Assembly: GCA_902767775.1 (NCBI GenBank)
Contig: CACXIP010000005.1
Location: 186,001-250,000, forward strand
Length of the DNA: 64,000 bases
Source of the DNA: an uncultured Prevotellaceae bacterium
GTDB taxonomy: Bacteria; Bacteroidota; Bacteroidia; Bacteroidales; Bacteroidaceae
Reading direction: 5' to 3'
The notes beneath the pieces are model-generated. The model saw only the letters and a program-made list of their open reading frames with translations. It had not been told where the DNA came from and searched no databases. Positions within the stretch are counted from its first letter, which is position 1; each line of letters begins with the position of its first letter. Position numbers and translations under genes: made by a program. Below are positions 35,695-44,724 of the stretch, one piece after another.

Positions 35695-37380
35695 ATGTCA
35701 CATTTAATTCAAAAACAACAACAAAATAAAAAAGGTTCAGGAGTAATAAGACGTCAATATATTAGTCCTGAACAAGCTGCTGAATTTGATAGATAGCGTT
35801 ATTCATATACTAAAGCACCGTCTGATAATACTCGTGTCGTATCACCAAGAGTACAAGTTGCTCCAGCAAATACTCCAGAAAAAGTTAGTAAAAGATATAC
35901 TGCGATTCAAACAAATAAAGCTTTTAAAACAGCAGCACAAATAGATAAAGAAAGAAAAACAGAACAACAATACGATTAGGCAGCACAACAAACTTCTAGG
36001 TCTAATCCAAAATCATGGGTGCGTGATTGGTCAAAAGTACCACTTGTAGGAATCCCGGCTACAATTGCAGAAGCACTTTACGCAGGAGGTAACTATCTAG
36101 CAGGAAATACAGGTGCAGCAAAATATTGGTGGCAACAAGCTAATCAAGATGCTACTGGACATACAATAGCACTTGGAGCAATTCCTGCACATACTAATCC
36201 TTATACAGCAGCATTATATGATGGGGTATTAGCTGGAGCTATAACAAAAGAATTAGATAATAAATATAATTTTGTATAGCATCCTTTTAATTTTATGAAA
36301 AATGTTCCAAATAATGAAAAAATATTATATGGAATGGCATTACTACCATCTATTATAAATAGTGATAAAGTTTTATTTAAAGGAAGACCAGGAAAGCCTA
36401 TTTTAGAAAGAGATTTACCTGAATTAGAAGAAATGGTCCGAAATGGAGAATACATTGAAAGAATTAATCCTTACAATGGACAATCAGTTAAAATTTATAA
36501 ACCAAGTGGAGGAAAATAGATAGTACGAGAAGATGAATTATTACCAATACTTGATAAATACACTATAAAAGAAAAATTAACTCCAGAACAAATGTTAGCT
36601 GCTGCATCTGCAGGAAAATATATTTCAAAAATACAAAAAGAATACGGTATAGATTTTACACCAGAGTGGTGGTTTTCTGATAGATTACATATTCCAAAAG
36701 GGTAGCCTGGAGCAGTTGAAGATATAGATGTTGAATTTTATAAAAGTCATATCCCAGAAATATATGCAATAACAAAAGATGTAATGAATAAAAAACAACT
36801 TTTCCAAAATGCAGATAAATCTTGGTCAGGTCTATTTGAAGATGGATTTAGACAAATAAGTACTCCTTAGGAATATATAGCTTCGCTTACAGATGCATTT
36901 AAAAATAGTGGGTACATATATGACGGACGTTCTTTTAATACTGGTAAATCTTTACAAGATTATAACTCATTTGTTCGTAATGCAGATGTAGGTTATGCAA
37001 CATGGTTAACAACTAATATGCAACAAGGAAGTTTATTTGCTGCAGAAAGAGCGAAAAAACAAATGGAATCAGGAACTGGTAGGATTGCTACAAGTATAGT
37101 CGGGAAAGAACCGTTGTACAAACATCAAGTTGTTCCGCACAAATATGCACGGGAAGCACAAAATAGTGAAAACCCAGGAGTAACCACATTTGATGCACCA
37201 GTGGAATACAGTGTTGGAAGTCCTAACATTTTATACGGAGATTGGAAAATATTAGGTAAAGATATGCAACTTAAAGCACTTCGTGGAAATAATTTAAACT
37301 TTAGTCATCCAACAAATCCTTATAAAATGTTAACAATTCCACTTGTTTTAGGAGGAATTGCTTACGGAACTCAAGAATAA
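35695..37380 (+). CDS. TAG-recoded large ORF (code 15 reading, 561 aa), phage-like
   Basis: Starts ATG four bases after the previous TAA and runs to TAA at 37378-37380. Six in-frame TAG codons (at 35794, 35977, 36277, 36517, 36703, 36868) sit at places where Gln fits (AEFDRQRYSY, EQQYDQAAQQ, KPSGGKQIVR, STPQEYIASL). There is no in-frame TGA or TAA in 561 codons of very AT-rich sequence. The N-terminus MSHLIQKQQQNKKGSG shares an LI-x-K motif with the neighbouring recoded ORF. Middle region has SWVRDWSKVPLVGIPATIA. No known domain recognised; a phage virion, cargo or toxin-like protein is possible. In a standard-code host it would be cut into pieces. Confidence 0.82.
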
Positions 37381-37415
37381 TATATATTTGTAGATAATAA
37401 TTAAACAACAAAGAT

Positions 37416-37907
37416 ATGATATTAGAAATTTGGAATAATAATGAGTTAATGATTACTTCTATTTGGAATAATTACAAAGAGAAGAAAATGGAAAAAATGC
37501 TACAGCGTAATATTGATGATCTACCTCAAAAAATTAAAGATTATAATATTGGTTTATATACACAATTAGAATTAGAAAATGCTTACCAAACAATTAATTG
37601 GGTAGAAGCTTATGAATATTTTCCTGATCCTGATACAAGAAATATGACAGAAAATGATGTAAAATCCTTTTTTCAAAGAATCGAAGAACCATACAATTAT
37701 CATTGTTCATTTGTATTAAATCATCTTGACAATATTGTAATAGGTAGTCATACTTTTGAACTACTTCGTTTAATTTTCGATCATTTAGACACAGGATTAG
37801 GATATTGGAGTTGTGTTGTAGACAGAAGTCTTACTAAATTTTCTCCATATTCAGAAACAGCGAAAGAATTACTTAAAAAATTAGAAGATCTTCGTAGATC
37901 CAAATGA
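37416..37907 (+). CDS. Hypothetical AT-rich protein of the phage-like block (163 aa)
   Basis: Soluble, acidic and aromatic-rich (NWVEAYEYFPDPDTRNMTEN, RIEEPYNYHCSFVLNHLDN). It has no in-frame TAG and ends in TGA, overlapping the next ATG (ATGA). Codon use matches the recoded genes rather than the host. No family recognised. A TGA stop and no TAG make it readable in the host; it could be an immunity or accessory factor. Confidence 0.6.
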   Translation: MILEIWNNNELMITSIWNNYKEKKMEKMLQRNIDDLPQKIKDYNIGLYTQLELENAYQTINWVEAYEYFPDPDTRNMTENDVKSFFQRIEEPYNYHCSFVLNHLDNIVIGSHTFELLRLIFDHLDTGLGYWSCVVDRSLTKFSPYSETAKELLKKLEDLRRSK

Positions 37908-38296
37908 TATCTTATCTTCAACGTTTTCTCAATGCCCAGGAATCTGGTGGTATCTACGACAATATGAGTATTTACCATACTGCTCTTCAAGAAATACGCG
38001 AAGGGCACAAACGCACACACTGGATGTGGTATGTCTTCCCTCAGATGAAGGGACTGGGACACTCTGAACTCTCTGAGTTCTATGGAATCAACGGACGTGA
38101 AGAAGCCTATGCCTATATTGAGCACCCCACACTCAGAGAGAGATTGGTCGAGGCTACTGAGGCGACAATGTACCATAACGTCTACAGCCTTTTCGGTTCA
38201 GACGTCATCAAGTTCCGTGCATGCATGTTTTTATTTGCATCAGTTTCAAATATTTCAATATTTAAAAAAGTTATACAAAAATATAGTTGGAAATAA
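37904..38296 (+). CDS. DUF1810-family protein, mosaic copy
   Basis: 130 residues, strongly similar to the product of 26996-27436: RFLNAQESGGIYDN, HWMWYVFPQMKGLGHSELSE, FRACMFLFASVSN. Most of the gene has host-like composition, but about the last 70 bases (FASVSNISIFKKVIQKYSWK) are AT-rich like the recoded block. That suggests recombination between a phage-type and a host-type DUF1810 gene. It is translationally coupled to the preceding gene by ATGA. Confidence 0.85.
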   Translation: MISYLQRFLNAQESGGIYDNMSIYHTALQEIREGHKRTHWMWYVFPQMKGLGHSELSEFYGINGREEAYAYIEHPTLRERLVEATEATMYHNVYSLFGSDVIKFRACMFLFASVSNISIFKKVIQKYSWK

Positions 38297-38496
38297 AGTC
38301 CGAAAAAGGGTTTATAGTAGGATTGTGTTAGACTGAAACCCTGAACCTAAAAAAGAGCCATGGATTTTACTAAGAGGAAGCTCAAAGGTGACAGACCATG
38401 AGGTAATTCTCAAGGAGTGCTGTAGTCAATGCCAACGCATGACATGGCGCATGACATGGCCAAACTCTTTCAATTTCACAAAATAATTGTCAAATA

Positions 38497-38528
38497 TTTG
38501 CTTAAGTGTCAAAAATCCGTTATATTTG
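38497..38528 (+). promoter_or_regulatory. Bacteroidetes-type promoter for zinc-ribbon operon
   Basis: TTTG at 38497-38500 and TATATTTG at 38521-38528 are separated by 20 bases, ahead of the gene at 38571. Confidence 0.75.
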
Positions 38529-38570
38529 TGGGCAATCTGAAATCAATTACCATTCAAATACCTATTTGCT

Positions 38571-40043
38571 ATGAAAAGATGCCCCATATGTGCGGAGATG
38601 GTGGACGACCACCTAAGTGTATGCCCCTATTGCGGTGAGCCTATGCCTAGTGTAACGCCAAACGACACGCCGCAACCACAACCACAACCGAACCAGCCCG
38701 ACACACCACAGCCAGAGCGACCTACTCCCAACACAGCAGGCACTGACATGGGAGCAATGCGCTTCTGCCCTGTCTGCGGCGAACAAATCGGTGCCCACTT
38801 AGCCATTTGCCCCATCTGTTTCGAACCTACCGGGTTTGATGCAAAGCCAAAAGAAACCTCTGCTGAAAAACCCGTCGTGGAGGAAAAGCCTGTCGTGCAA
38901 GAACCGGAACCAGAACTTGCTCCAGAACCTGAACCCATACAAAAACCAGAGAGGAAGCTGGTGTTTGGTCCTGAGGCAGAGACGAAACCGGAAACAAAAC
39001 CACAACCTGAGCCGGAACCAACTCCAGAACCAGAACTTAAGCCGAAGTTGGAACCGGAACCTGTTGCCGAACACAAACCTGAACGGGAATATGAACCGGA
39101 AACAAGATTTGAACCGGAACCAGAGCCGGAGCCACAACCCCGGCCTGAACACAAACGCCAGTGGCCGCCCGAGGACACTTCTGTGGCTGCTACCCCCGCC
39201 AAGGGAGGCAATCCCCTGAAATGGCTGCTCATTGCACTTATCACCCTGCTTGCCATCGGACTTGGCCTGCTCGCCTATTTCCTGCTGAAGGGAGACAAGG
39301 AAGAAAACGAACCGCCTGTCGAGCCCCAAAAGGAGGTCGTGACACCTACCGAAACCAACCAACTGACAGGCAAAGCACTCTTCTATCATAGACTTGACAG
39401 TGTGGAGGCGAACATTCCCTCTGAGGCATACGCATTGAATGCCTACCCCGATGCAGAAAGTCCATGCCTCTATTATGTCCTTGACAACAAACTCATGCTC
39501 TACCATGCTGACACGGACAAGACAGAGAGCGTGAAAATTCCCGTCTTGTCGGGCGTCGGGAAAGTGCTTGACGCCAATATCGATGAGACAGACAGCGAAT
39601 ACCTCCTCATCGACATGGGTGACAAATATGGCGACTATGCCTTTACCTACAAGATGAACACCATCACCGAGAGCTTCGAGAGAATCGACAATGAAGAACC
39701 GGAAGAGCCTGTCCAAAAGCAAGAAGACAAAAACGTCAAAACCAATACCGTGAAAAAGACCAACACACAAAACCAACGGTATCAAGAAGAGGACGACTAT
39801 GGCTACCCACCGCCACCACCAGCCCATATGGACAGGAATCAGAAAGACCGTCCGCGCAGGGTGTTCCGCAGCGAGGAACAACGTGAGCAAGACCGTGTCA
39901 GGCGTGAGGGCCGCCGCCCCGGCTACAACCCACCACCGTCATCATCAGGAAATGGCTTCCACCTTGAGCCTGCCAACCCCGGACAGAGCAATTCTGGCTC
40001 GGGTATCCGCCTGGAGAAGGTAGACCGCATCCCCAATCAGTAA
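38571..40043 (+). CDS. Zinc-ribbon membrane protein with Pro/Glu-rich linker
   Basis: 490 residues. Two zinc ribbons (CPICAEM...CPYCGEP and CPVCGEQ...CPICFEP) are followed by a long low-complexity linker of Glu-Pro repeats (about 105-205). A transmembrane helix ([20 protein letters not shown]) comes next, then an external domain and a Pro/Gly/Arg-rich tail. The repetitive linker could vary in length between strains. It starts an operon with a second zinc-ribbon membrane protein and an SDR. Function unknown. Confidence 0.8.
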   Translation: MKRCPICAEMVDDHLSVCPYCGEPMPSVTPNDTPQPQPQPNQPDTPQPERPTPNTAGTDMGAMRFCPVCGEQIGAHLAICPICFEPTGFDAKPKETSAEKPVVEEKPVVQEPEPELAPEPEPIQKPERKLVFGPEAETKPETKPQPEPEPTPEPELKPKLEPEPVAEHKPEREYEPETRFEPEPEPEPQPRPEHKRQWPPEDTSVAATPAKGGNPLKWLLIALITLLAIGLGLLAYFLLKGDKEENEPPVEPQKEVVTPTETNQLTGKALFYHRLDSVEANIPSEAYALNAYPDAESPCLYYVLDNKLMLYHADTDKTESVKIPVLSGVGKVLDANIDETDSEYLLIDMGDKYGDYAFTYKMNTITESFERIDNEEPEEPVQKQEDKNVKTNTVKKTNTQNQRYQEEDDYGYPPPPPAHMDRNQKDRPRRVFRSEEQREQDRVRREGRRPGYNPPPSSSGNGFHLEPANPGQSNSGSGIRLEKVDRIPNQ

Positions 40044-40062
40044 CCAATAATTATTACACGCT

Positions 40063-40833
40063 ATGGACAACATGAAAAGATGCCCCAAATGTGGGCAAAT
40101 GGTCAGGCAGGAAGCCCTGAAATGCCGCTACTGCGGATACTGGTTCAATGCGGCTGACGACACCACGCCACCGGACAACCGCGCTGAAGAGGAAGCTCGG
40201 CGCCCATCTTATCAGGGCGAGCGCCTCATCACCGTCATGGGAGTCATCAAGGAAGGCATCGGGATAGGACTGAAGAATTTCCTCTCCGTGTTCCTCGCCT
40301 GCATCCTCTATATCCTCACCATCTGGGTGCCCTATATCAATGTGGGAACAACCATCGGCCTCAACACCCTGCCACTGAAACTCAGCAAGGACACCAATGC
40401 CATCATCAGTCCCACGTTTATCTTCGACGGGCACTACCGCAAATACATGGGTGAGTTCTTCAACCTGATTGGCCTGATGTCCATATCCGTCTTGCCCGCG
40501 CTGCTCTTTGTCTTCGTTCCTGCCATCATCATCTGTTACGGCTGGTCGCAGGCATTGTTCCTGCTGCTCGACAAGGAGCTGTCACCATCTGAGGCCATGA
40601 TGCAAAGCACGAAGATTACCTATGGCTACAAGTCCACCTTGTTCTGGATTGACGTGGTGTACTCACTGGTCTTCTTCATCATAGCCGGCATCCTGATGTG
40701 GCTTATTGGACTCGTTATCGACAACATGATTGTCACCATGATTATCATGGCCATTTTGATTGCCGTTTTCATCGTCATCAAATTGGCATGCGGAGCTGTC
40801 ATCTACCGTGAACTGAGCAAGAGAATTGGATGA
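40063..40833 (+). CDS. Zinc-ribbon integral membrane protein
   Basis: 256 residues. An N-terminal zinc ribbon (CPKCGQM...CRYCGYW) precedes five to six membrane helices (FLACILYILTIWVPYI, VLPALLFVFVPAIIIC, IAGILMWLIGLVI, MIIMAILIAVFIVI). It may start at ATG 40063 or 40072. The stop overlaps the SDR start (ATGA at 40830). Function unknown; perhaps works with the preceding zinc-ribbon protein. Confidence 0.8.
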   Translation: MDNMKRCPKCGQMVRQEALKCRYCGYWFNAADDTTPPDNRAEEEARRPSYQGERLITVMGVIKEGIGIGLKNFLSVFLACILYILTIWVPYINVGTTIGLNTLPLKLSKDTNAIISPTFIFDGHYRKYMGEFFNLIGLMSISVLPALLFVFVPAIIICYGWSQALFLLLDKELSPSEAMMQSTKITYGYKSTLFWIDVVYSLVFFIIAGILMWLIGLVIDNMIVTMIIMAILIAVFIVIKLACGAVIYRELSKRIG

Positions 40834-41585
40834 AGACCAAGAAGGCGATAGTATTAGGTGCCTCGTCGGGCATCGGCATGGAGGTGAGCAAACTGCTGCT
40901 CAACGAAGGGTGGACGCTCGGCATCGCCTCCCGACGCACCGACCTGCTAATGGAACTCAAGGCAAAGACGCCCGACCGTGTTGAGGTGGAGACCATCGAT
41001 GTGAACAGCGAGGGGGCTGAGGACCTCTTACTCAGCCTCATCGCCGTGGTTGGTGGCATGGACCTCTTCTTCTATGCCCCCGGCATCGGCAAGCAGAACA
41101 TTACCCTTGATGCCGACATTGAGACCGCCACCGTGACAACCAATGCCCTGGGATTTACCCGAATGATTGGCGTGGCATATCGCTACATGGCCAAGCATGG
41201 AGGAGGCCATATCGTAGCCATCACCTCCATAGCAGGGACGATGGGACTTGGTCCCGCCCCCTCCTACTCCGCCACAAAAGCCTTTCAGAATACTTACTTG
41301 CAGGCATTGGAACAACAGGCCAACACACGCAAGTTGAAAATCCGTTTCACCGACATCCGACCAGGATTTGTCGATACCGCCTTGCTCAACGATGGGAAAA
41401 ACTACCCCATGCTGCTCCATAAGGAGGATGTCGCGCATGAAATCATGGATGCCATCAACAAGAAGAGCCATGTGCGTGTCATCGACTGGCGGTGGCGCAT
41501 CATCACCACCCTTTGGCGGTGCGTCCCCCGATGCATCTGGCGGCATCTCCCCCTTTCAGTCAAAGACAAGAAAAAAAAAGGATAA
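40830..41585 (+). CDS. Short-chain dehydrogenase/reductase
   Basis: 251 residues. Rossmann-fold cofactor motif GASSGIG near the N-terminus, the catalytic Ser in AITSIAG and YSATK with catalytic Tyr and Lys, and RPGFVDTAL after it. NAD(P)-dependent oxidoreductase; substrate unknown. The C-terminal tail is hydrophobic then Lys-rich, possibly membrane-associated. Translationally coupled to the zinc-ribbon membrane protein. Confidence 0.93.
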   Translation: MKTKKAIVLGASSGIGMEVSKLLLNEGWTLGIASRRTDLLMELKAKTPDRVEVETIDVNSEGAEDLLLSLIAVVGGMDLFFYAPGIGKQNITLDADIETATVTTNALGFTRMIGVAYRYMAKHGGGHIVAITSIAGTMGLGPAPSYSATKAFQNTYLQALEQQANTRKLKIRFTDIRPGFVDTALLNDGKNYPMLLHKEDVAHEIMDAINKKSHVRVIDWRWRIITTLWRCVPRCIWRHLPLSVKDKKKKG

Positions 41586-41598
41586 TACCTTCCCCCCA

Positions 41599-41679
41599 AC
41601 AACCAAACAACCAAACAACCAAACAACCAAACAACCAAACAACTAAACGACTAAACGACCAAACGACCAAACGACCAAT
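41599..41679. repeat. 8-bp array (CCAAACAA)n between convergent genes
   Basis: About ten units of CCAAACAA/CTAAACGA/CCAAACGA. The end of the array codes for the last residues and TAG stop of the B3/B4 gene on the minus strand. Confidence 0.9.
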
Positions 41680-42331
41680 ATCGCCCTCCGTCACTTGCTC
41701 CATATTTCTGGAGCAATTGACGGATAAATTCTGCATTTGCCTCCACGCGCTCGCGGTTGCCGTCATAGCCATTGATGAGGACGAGCAGGTGAGTGGTAGC
41801 CAGGGTAATTTTCGTGCGCTCATGGTCGCTGGTGGGTGTTCCCACACCACCTTCCGCATCACGGTACACAGGCAGTCCCTCTATGTTGATTATCCCCCGT
41901 CCGATACCTTCGTAAGGTTCTCCTGCACGCCCTATACCTAACGTAAGGGTGTCGCCCACAAACTTGTCGGCATCAAACCCACCGATGCTGTATCCGTAGG
42001 CGATGCTCGCCAAGTTGATGAGGTCGACGAGTGTGTCAATCTGATACAACGATTTCCCTTGAAGCACCCGTCGGATGAGCGCCTCCGATGCAGGGCGGTA
42101 GCGAGAGGGGTCCTTGCCGCAAGCCCTGTATACGCGGCGCGTCGCCTCAATACTGGGCAATTGCTTCAACGACTCCGTGGTAAGCGTTGCTTTGAACCGC
42201 TCCGTCATGGCGTTGATTTCCTCCCACAACGCTTCGCAATACTCACTGTTGGCACAATGTGCCTCAACAGCTGCCCCCACGAATCCAGGGCACACCTGTT
42301 CTATCTCATTAGAAACTATAACCTGAATCAT
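41651..42331 (-). CDS. B3/B4-domain (PheRS beta-like) protein
   Basis: 226 residues matching the B3/B4 tRNA-binding/editing-like domain: RRVYRACGKDPSRYRPASEA and NLASIAYGYSIGGFDADK, with ERTKITLATTHLLVLIN near the end. Such stand-alone proteins are thought to act on misacylated tRNA or related substrates. The last eight residues (WSFGRLVV) and the TAG stop are encoded by the tandem array, so the original C-terminus was replaced or extended. Confidence 0.85.
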   Translation of the reverse strand: MIQVIVSNEIEQVCPGFVGAAVEAHCANSEYCEALWEEINAMTERFKATLTTESLKQLPSIEATRRVYRACGKDPSRYRPASEALIRRVLQGKSLYQIDTLVDLINLASIAYGYSIGGFDADKFVGDTLTLGIGRAGEPYEGIGRGIINIEGLPVYRDAEGGVGTPTSDHERTKITLATTHLLVLINGYDGNRERVEANAEFIRQLLQKYGASDGGRYWSFGRLVV

Positions 42332-42359
42332 GGGGGCATCCTTTCGAGGTTGATTGGTT

Positions 42360-42950
42360 TTAGAAAGAAATCTTATAGCCCAAGGTCAGCATGAATACAC
42401 TGTTCTTGGCTTTAACATGTTCCACAATCTTGGTCAGGCCAAGGTTGTAGCGGGCATCAAGGACGATATTCGAGAACTCATAAGACAGTCCGATGGGGAT
42501 GGAGAGGTCGAGTTTCTTCATGCCATCTGTATCTGTATATTCATAATCTTCCCACGCACCTTCCACTTTTTCGGTGCCTTTTGTCTTTCTGCCCAACAGG
42601 AATCCAGGTTGAATACCTGCCTTGATGGCAAATCCAGGAGCCACATAATAATTGGCGAGGAGGGGAACATTCAAATAAGTCAAAGTGGTTTTCATGTCCT
42701 TCTCATATTCATTGTCCTTATAGTTGCTTCCTTGCAAGGACACCAAAAGACCTGCTGTCAAGGCAAATGGCTCAGACACATAATAGCCGACCTCCATTCC
42801 GCCGACAGCACCGACCTTGAACTTAGTGTCATCAATACCAGATATTTTAGAAAATGTTGCGCCAACCATCGGTTTGACGAACGTATTCTGGGCATTCACA
42901 CTCATTGTTGTCATCATGGCGACAACAGCCAACAAAATCAACTTTTTCAT
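42360..42950 (-). CDS. PorT-like outer-membrane beta-barrel protein
   Basis: ~196 residues. Signal peptide (MKKLILLAVVAMMTTMSVNA) and an eight-strand-type barrel (FVKPMVGATFSKISG, GLLVSLQGSNY, LNVPLLANYYVAPG) ending in GYKISF. Typical of the 'outer membrane beta-barrel domain' family in Bacteroidetes. The second Met was chosen as start because it begins the signal. Function unknown. Confidence 0.85.
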   Translation of the reverse strand: MKKLILLAVVAMMTTMSVNAQNTFVKPMVGATFSKISGIDDTKFKVGAVGGMEVGYYVSEPFALTAGLLVSLQGSNYKDNEYEKDMKTTLTYLNVPLLANYYVAPGFAIKAGIQPGFLLGRKTKGTEKVEGAWEDYEYTDTDGMKKLDLSIPIGLSYEFSNIVLDARYNLGLTKIVEHVKAKNSVFMLTLGYKISF

Positions 42951-43142
42951 GATTTCCAATCAAGCACCACTTTGTTCAACAAAATATATAAAAACCTATG
43001 CAACAGTATGTTGCATCAGTCATCATGTCATGTTATGGATTTCACCTGCCTCGGTGGTGCAAAAACAAAGCTGCGAAACCACACTACGACAGGACAAAAA
43101 TAGCAACAATTTTTGAAATCACCAAAAAAGAGAATTATTTTG

Positions 43143-44702
43143 TCATTCTGTCTCATCCGGCCAAGGGCACGGCATGCCAGAATCTTTCAGCAAAGGACGT
43201 TGCGCATGCATCTTGCGCAAACTACGTCCCAATTCGCGTGACAGTTTTCTAACCACTTTTGGATAATGTGATGCCACGTTGTTGGCCTCGCTGATATCAA
43301 TAGAGATATTGTAAAGTTCTTTTGTACGCGTCTTATAATTATATATCAGTTTCCATACGCCTTTACGTATCGCACAGTTTAGGCTGATGCCGGGTCCCTC
43401 ATTGTCCCAGACATTGGGGAAGTTCCAAATAAGAGAGCGGCCTCTCGAGGGGTCACCTTTCTGTGTCAGCAGGGGCATGAAACTCTTTCCGTCCACAGTC
43501 TGAGGTGCCTGATACCGTTTCACGCCACCCATTTCCAAAAGAGTAGGATAAAAGTCCTCTATCATGACATAACTGTCGCAACGGGTCTGTGGCCTGACGT
43601 GCCCCGGCCACCTGACAATCATTGGCTCGCGGATGCCGCCCTCGTATAGAGAGCCCTTTCCGCACTGTAAGGGAGCATTCTGTGTGTAGAGCGGTTCATC
43701 ACGCCAATAGCTGCTGGTGGCATATCCTCCATTGTCGCTCATGAAGATGACGATGGTATTGTCTGTTTCCCCATGACTGTCGAGCCAGTCGAGAATATCA
43801 CCGAGGCTGGAATCCATCCCCTCAATCAGCGAGGCGTATGCGGCCTCTTTGGGCGAGAGTCCTTTGTCAACATATTTCTGGAAAAATCGCGGGTCTTTGT
43901 CTATAGGCACATGCACGGCATAATGAGACATATACAGATAAAAGGGTTGTCCAAGCCGTTTCGCCTCATCAAGTGCCGACAGCGCCTCCTGCGTAAGTGC
44001 TTCTGTGAGAAAAGTCCCTGTGCCCCAATATTTCTGCAAGCCCGGGGTGTGCATGGGCGTTGTTGGGATGCCGTCCTTGTCATACCCATAATTCTGTTCG
44101 CTGAGATACGTGGCAGGACCTCCAGCCGCATGACCGGCTATGTTGACATCAAAACCGAAATGCTCCGGCCGTTCACCCGGAGTGCCGATAGCACCCCAAT
44201 GTGCCTTGCCACAGTGTATGGTGCGATATCCGTTGGCATGTAGGATGTCCACAAAAGAACGGCCCACAAAAGTATTGTTCGTCCCTTCTGTCTGGCAGAT
44301 GCCGTTCACATTCCATTCCGGCGGTGTGGCAACAGCATCTTCTGCATCAGTACGCTTGTCTTGGTGCAATGTCCAGTTGGTGACACGATGACGGGCGGCA
44401 TTCGTGCCGGTCATCAGGGAGCAGCGACTGGGCGAACTTATTGGCGCCGCGTAAGCCTGGGTGAACATCATTCCCTGTCTGGCAAGCCGTTCCATATTTG
44501 GTGTCTCGTAAATGTCATTCAGCCGTGTTCGTACAGTTCCGAATGGCACAGAGGTGTCTTGCCATCCCAAGTCATCTGCCATAAAAAGAATGATATTGGG
44601 ATGTGCTGACCTGTGGTTTTCACTGCTCTTGGTCTGCGGATAGGCAGGACCTACAGCTACTGTCGCCACCAGACAAGGCAATAATGCTTTTTCTTTTCTC
44701 AT
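43143..44702 (-). CDS. Ser-type sulfatase (secreted)
   Basis: ~519 residues. After a signal peptide comes the sulfatase N-terminal motif NIILFMADDLGWQD. The active site is SSPSRCSLMTGTNAARH, in which the first Ser of S-x-P-x-R would be the formylglycine precursor. IVIFMSDNGGYATS and the C-terminal subdomain follow. Ser-type sulfatases need the radical-SAM anSME maturase, not present in this window. Likely substrate is a sulfated host or algal glycan. Start set at the Met of the signal peptide (44702). Confidence 0.92.
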   Translation of the reverse strand: MRKEKALLPCLVATVAVGPAYPQTKSSENHRSAHPNIILFMADDLGWQDTSVPFGTVRTRLNDIYETPNMERLARQGMMFTQAYAAPISSPSRCSLMTGTNAARHRVTNWTLHQDKRTDAEDAVATPPEWNVNGICQTEGTNNTFVGRSFVDILHANGYRTIHCGKAHWGAIGTPGERPEHFGFDVNIAGHAAGGPATYLSEQNYGYDKDGIPTTPMHTPGLQKYWGTGTFLTEALTQEALSALDEAKRLGQPFYLYMSHYAVHVPIDKDPRFFQKYVDKGLSPKEAAYASLIEGMDSSLGDILDWLDSHGETDNTIVIFMSDNGGYATSSYWRDEPLYTQNAPLQCGKGSLYEGGIREPMIVRWPGHVRPQTRCDSYVMIEDFYPTLLEMGGVKRYQAPQTVDGKSFMPLLTQKGDPSRGRSLIWNFPNVWDNEGPGISLNCAIRKGVWKLIYNYKTRTKELYNISIDISEANNVASHYPKVVRKLSRELGRSLRKMHAQRPLLKDSGMPCPWPDETE

Positions 44703-44724
44703 TTTCCTACTATGGGGAATCGTT

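Noticed and set aside
35187-37380. Treating the AT-rich segment as several small separate genes or a decayed pseudogene
   Set aside because: All pieces lie in one frame per ORF and are separated only by TAG. There is no in-frame TGA or frameshift, and the ends are TAA. Random decay would not give this pattern.
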